NCBI GenBank assembly: GCA_019746135.1
Contig: JAIESI010000054.1
Location: 25,740 to 89,739, forward strand
Reading direction: 5' to 3'
Origin: Xanthobacteraceae bacterium
GTDB lineage: Bacteria > Pseudomonadota > Alphaproteobacteria > Rhizobiales > Xanthobacteraceae
Length of the DNA stretch: 64,000 bases
Part shown: piece by piece, positions 60,976 through 64,000 of the stretch
Numbering within the stretch: the first letter of the stretch is position 1
How the letters are laid out: every line of letters begins with the position of its first letter
Position numbers and translations under genes: made by a program
Notes under the pieces: model-generated
Database searches by the model: none
Told to the model about the DNA's origin: nothing
Seen by the model: only the letters and a program-made list of their open reading frames with translations

Positions 60976-62445
60976 ATGATCATCGATGACATGATCGCCT
61001 TCTGGGCGCGGGTCAAACCGCACCAGCCGGCGGTGATCCAATCCGACATGGTCGTGACTTATCGCGGCCTTGCCGACGCGATCGAATCCGTCGCGCGGCG
61101 GATCGCGACAACCGGATTCCAATCGCACAAGCCGGTTGCCGTCGCCATCGAGAATCCAGCAAAGCAGATGGCGGTGTGCTTCGCGCTCCAGCGGTGCGGC
61201 CTCGTCGCGGCACCGGTCTATGCCGGCCTGATGCCGCACCTGCGTTCGGTCGGCATCGAGGACGTGATCTACGAAAGCGAAGGCAACATGCTGTCGGGCG
61301 GCCGCAATGTCCGCTTTGACAACTCATGGCTGCCGTCCGGACCGCTGCCGCCTGCGAGCGTGCCCCAGCCGCGCCGCAAGACCTCGCCCGACCTGATTTT
61401 CTTCACCTCGGGAACAACCGGACTGCCCAAGAAGGTGGTGCAGACCGAAGCCGCCCTGATCGAGCGGATGAACATCTGTGTGCTCTCGAACGATCAGAGC
61501 TATTCGCGGGTCCTGATCCTGCCCGGGCTCAGCACCAACTTCGGCTTCAACCGGCTGTGCGAGGTGCTGCGCGAGGGCAAGATCGCCTGCTTCGCGCTGC
61601 CTGGCGAGGGCCGGCTGGTGCTGATGAGCACCTATGACATCGACCGCGTGGTCGGCTCGCCGCAGCAGATCCTGGCGCTGACGGAGCTTCGTGAAACGCG
61701 GCCCGGCTACCGGCTCGATGCGCTGAGCAGCGTGCGGATCGGCGGCGCATTCGCCTCGCGCGACGCGGTCAAGCGCGTGCAGGCGAGCCTCTGCCGCAAC
61801 GTGGTGGTCGAGTACGGCTCGACCGAAGCCTCGCTGGTGGCCTGGGCGCCGCACGAGATGATCGCCGACATTCCCGACGCGGTCGGTTTCGTCGGACCGT
61901 GGTGCGAGCTCGAGATCGTCGATGACGCGGGACGCCCGCTCGGACCGGAGCAGGAGGGGCTGATCCGCTACCGCACGCCGTTCTTTATCAAGAACCGCAC
62001 GGCCAACGAGCCGCAGGAGCCCGGCGGCGCCGTGGGACAATGGTACTACCCGGGCGACATCGGCACCGTCACCGCCAACGGCGTGCTCTGCATCCGCGGC
62101 CGCGGCGACGACGTGATCAACTGCGGCGGCTTGAAAGTGTCGGCCGGGAGCCTCGAAGCGGTGCTGCTCAAGTGCACCGGCGTGCGCGATGCCGCGGTCT
62201 GCGGCGTCAAGGGCCAATCCGGCCTGGAAGAGGTCTGGATCGGGATCGTCCCCGCTGCGGGCTTTGCGGTTGCGGAGCTTCAGCGCGAGCTCGAGCAGGA
62301 CGCGAAGTTCGGCGAGATCCTGAGGAACGTCGGCGCGGAGGTCATCGTCATCGATCAGGTACCGCGCAACCAGCTCGGCAAAGTCCAGCGGGGCGAACTG
62401 CGCGAAAAGCTCCGGGCCCGGCAGGACAAGGCAACGCCGCATTAG
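60976..62445 (+). CDS. Acyl-CoA synthetase / AMP-binding ligase
   Basis: 489 residues. A3 loop FFTSGTTGLPKKVVQTEAAL, EYGSTEASLVAWAP in place of the common YG-TE motif, hinge GQWYYPGDIGTVTANGVLCIRGRGDDVINCGGLKVSAGSLE, and a C-terminal catalytic Lys in QVPRNQLGKVQRGELREKL. It is shorter and more divergent than the other two ligases of the window and is nearest to small aryl or acyl ligases. Start ATG 60976; a second in-frame ATG lies at 60991. It precedes a Bug protein gene by 39 bp on the same strand, repeating the ligase-Bug pairing seen at 36198-38721. Confidence 0.85.
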   Translation: MIIDDMIAFWARVKPHQPAVIQSDMVVTYRGLADAIESVARRIATTGFQSHKPVAVAIENPAKQMAVCFALQRCGLVAAPVYAGLMPHLRSVGIEDVIYESEGNMLSGGRNVRFDNSWLPSGPLPPASVPQPRRKTSPDLIFFTSGTTGLPKKVVQTEAALIERMNICVLSNDQSYSRVLILPGLSTNFGFNRLCEVLREGKIACFALPGEGRLVLMSTYDIDRVVGSPQQILALTELRETRPGYRLDALSSVRIGGAFASRDAVKRVQASLCRNVVVEYGSTEASLVAWAPHEMIADIPDAVGFVGPWCELEIVDDAGRPLGPEQEGLIRYRTPFFIKNRTANEPQEPGGAVGQWYYPGDIGTVTANGVLCIRGRGDDVINCGGLKVSAGSLEAVLLKCTGVRDAAVCGVKGQSGLEEVWIGIVPAAGFAVAELQRELEQDAKFGEILRNVGAEVIVIDQVPRNQLGKVQRGELREKLRARQDKATPH

Positions 62446-62484
62446 CGCCGCCGTCGCCGAGGCGCCCAACAACTGGAAATTCGA

Positions 62485-63459
62485 ATGAGAATGCAAACAA
62501 GGCGGTCCGGACCAATGCGGACCTTCATCGCCGCAGCGCTCGCAGCCGCGAGCATCGCCGGTGCGCCGGCATCGGCGCAAAGCTATCCGACGCAGCGCCT
62601 GCAGTTTCTGGTGCCGTTTTCCGCCGGCACCGTGCTCGACAGCCTCGCCCGCGTCACCGCTGACCGCTTCGCCGCCGAATTCGGCCAGCCGGTGGTGGTC
62701 GTCAACAAGCCCGGCGCATCCGGCGTGATCGCTTTCGGCGAGGTCGCCGCGGCCCGCGACGGCCACACCCTGATGTTCGCGGGCCAGAGCCAGCTCACGG
62801 TGCAGCCGTTCGTGAAGGCCGACCTGCCCTACCGCATCGAGGACATCGAGCCGGTGTGCCAGATGTTCGAGACGCCGTTCGCGCTGGTGGTGGGGCCGGA
62901 CTCCCGCTTCAAGGATTTCGCGGAGTTCCTGAACGCTGCGCGCGCCAATCCCGGCACGATCCGCTTCGGGCATTCGGGTCCGGCGGCGACGCCGCACCTG
63001 TTCGGCACGCTGCTGGCGCAGCAGGCCGGATTCCAGATGGCGGACATCCCGTATCGCGCGCTCGGCGATCAGATCAAGGATGTGATCGCCGGCACCATCG
63101 ACACGACGGTCCTGTCGATCGGCTCGTTCAGCCCGGCAAGCGTGCGGGTCATCGCCGTGTTCAACCGCAAGCGCAGCGCGATCTTCCCGGATGTGCCGAC
63201 CGTGGCCGAGCTCGGCTACGCCTTGCCGTTCCGCTCGATCAACGGGCTGTTTGCGCCGCGCACTCTGCCCGAAGCTGTCACCGGCAAGCTGCAGGGCGCG
63301 TGCGCACGGGCGTTCGCCTCGGAGGAATTCACCAAGGCCGCGGAACGGCTCAACGTCAACGCCGAGCTGGTCGTCGGCGCCGATTTCGCCAGGCGGCTGG
63401 ACGACGAGCGGCGCCTGATGAAGGCGCTGATCGAGACGCTCGGCCTTAGGGAGCGATGA
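62485..63459 (+). CDS. Bug/TctC-family substrate-binding protein
   Basis: 324 residues from ATG 62485 (a second ATG at 62515 would give a shorter signal). Signal MRTFIAAALAAASIAGAPASAQ; mature part SYPTQRLQFLVPFSAGTVLD, VNKPGASGVIAFGEVAAARDGH, IRFGHSGPAATPHLFGTLL, MADIPYRALGDQIKDVIAG, IFPDVPTVAELGYALPFRSIN. The P-loop GTVLDSLARV departs from the usual GG-xD pattern. Co-oriented with the ligase 39 bp upstream, so likely one unit. It converges on the last gene with a 12-bp gap. Confidence 0.92.
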   Translation: MRMQTRRSGPMRTFIAAALAAASIAGAPASAQSYPTQRLQFLVPFSAGTVLDSLARVTADRFAAEFGQPVVVVNKPGASGVIAFGEVAAARDGHTLMFAGQSQLTVQPFVKADLPYRIEDIEPVCQMFETPFALVVGPDSRFKDFAEFLNAARANPGTIRFGHSGPAATPHLFGTLLAQQAGFQMADIPYRALGDQIKDVIAGTIDTTVLSIGSFSPASVRVIAVFNRKRSAIFPDVPTVAELGYALPFRSINGLFAPRTLPEAVTGKLQGACARAFASEEFTKAAERLNVNAELVVGADFARRLDDERRLMKALIETLGLRER

Positions 63460-63471
63460 GCCGGCCAAACC

Positions 63472-64000
63472 TTACTGGCTGTGCAGAATCCCGGCCTTCG
63501 CCACGAGCTCGCCCCAGCGCACGATCTCGCTGTCGACGAATTTCTTGAACTCCTGCGGCGGCGGCGAGACCTGCGGCACGGCGCCCTCCTCGAGCAGGAT
63601 GTTCAGCACCTCCGGCTCCTTCATCACCTCGGCGATCTCGCCCGCGAGCTTGTCGACGATGTCCTTGCGCACGCCCGCGGCGGTGGAGATCGAGTGCCAC
63701 GACGCGGTGTTGTAGCCGGGGATGCCAACCTCCGCGAGCGGCGGCACGTCCGGCACCGCCTTCACCCGCTCCAGCGTGGTGACGCCGAGCGCGCGCACCT
63801 TGCCGCCGAGAATGAGGCCCTTCGCGGGCGGCACATCGGCGAACATGAACTGCACGTGGCCACCGACCACGTCCTGCAAGGCCGGCGCGGTGCCCTTGTA
63901 CGGCACGTGCACGACGTTGAGATTGAAGATGCTCTTGAACATCTCGGCGTTGAGATGGTGGATCGTGCCGGGACCGACCGAGGCGAACGACAACTGGCCC
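63472..64000 (-). CDS. Bug/TctC-family substrate-binding protein (C-terminal part only)
   Basis: The C-terminal 175 residues are present; the gene enters from beyond the right edge. Visible features: LSFASVGPGTIHHLNAEMF, VVHVPYKGTAPALQDVVGG, VQFMFADVPPAKGLILGG, KAVPDVPPLAEVGIPGYNTASWH and the terminal FVDSEIVRWGELVAKAGI. All are family-typical. It is the eighth protein of this family in the window. Confidence 0.92.
   Translation of the reverse strand, partial: GQLSFASVGPGTIHHLNAEMFKSIFNLNVVHVPYKGTAPALQDVVGGHVQFMFADVPPAKGLILGGKVRALGVTTLERVKAVPDVPPLAEVGIPGYNTASWHSISTAAGVRKDIVDKLAGEIAEVMKEPEVLNILLEEGAVPQVSPPPQEFKKFVDSEIVRWGELVAKAGILHSQ

Overview
This window is GC-rich chromosomal DNA from an alphaproteobacterium, most likely in the Hyphomicrobiales (Rhizobiales), near the Bradyrhizobium/Xanthobacteraceae branch. 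The grounds are the division and cell-wall (dcw) gene order, an alphaproteobacterial-type RNase P RNA, a direct-repeat LexA site (GAAC-N7-GAAC), palindromic intergenic repeats of a kind common in that group, and many Bug-type binding proteins. No tRNA, rRNA, CRISPR array or recognisable insertion sequence was seen.

Layout. (1) 1-3130: the start of a branched-chain amino acid type binding protein gene, a divergent Crp/Fnr regulator and an acyl-CoA synthetase. (2) 3166-26164, nearly all minus strand: the dcw cluster, read right to left as rsmH-ftsL-ftsI-murE-murF-mraY-murD-ftsW-murG-murC-murB-ddl-ftsQ-ftsA-ftsZ-lpxC, then bamD. These genes make and export lipid II, build the Z-ring and divisome, commit lipid A synthesis and assemble outer-membrane proteins. 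Two unrecognised plus-strand genes (11934-13243) interrupt the cluster between murC and murB. No mraZ lies upstream of rsmH. (3) 26165-28205: control region, a secreted PRC-barrel protein, and a gene-poor, hairpin-rich stretch with a LexA-type promoter. (4) 28206-32845: a tightly coupled four-gene plus-strand operon (membrane protein, membrane-tethered Hsp100 D2-type AAA+ ATPase, Sel1-repeat membrane protein, polytopic membrane protein), then an R2K-like ATP-grasp gene. I could not match this set to a described system, and it is the best novelty candidate here.

(5) 32966-42637: catabolic accessory genes: two Bug-type binding proteins, an FAD aromatic hydroxylase, a 2-hydroxychromene-2-carboxylate isomerase-like protein, an acyl-CoA ligase and a HyuA/HyuB pair. 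(6) 42816-45066: a 14-bp tandem repeat, a peptidoglycan amidase, rnpB and a Phd/VapC toxin-antitoxin pair. (7) 45082-53379: two more Bug proteins, a small membrane protein, and what looks like an ergothioneine island: a betaine-class ABC transporter of EgtV/EgtU architecture near egtD and egtB, with a DUF433/DUF5615 toxin-antitoxin pair between them. (8) 53756-64000: three tandem ModA-like binding proteins (the first without a signal peptide), two tandem Bug paralogues, a Rieske ferredoxin with an amidohydrolase, an Omp31-like beta-barrel, a third acyl-CoA ligase and two more Bug proteins.

The left third is core and vertically inherited. The right half is an accessory landscape with eight Bug/TctC-type binding proteins and no TctA/TctB membrane partner, consistent with scavenging organic acids and aromatics.
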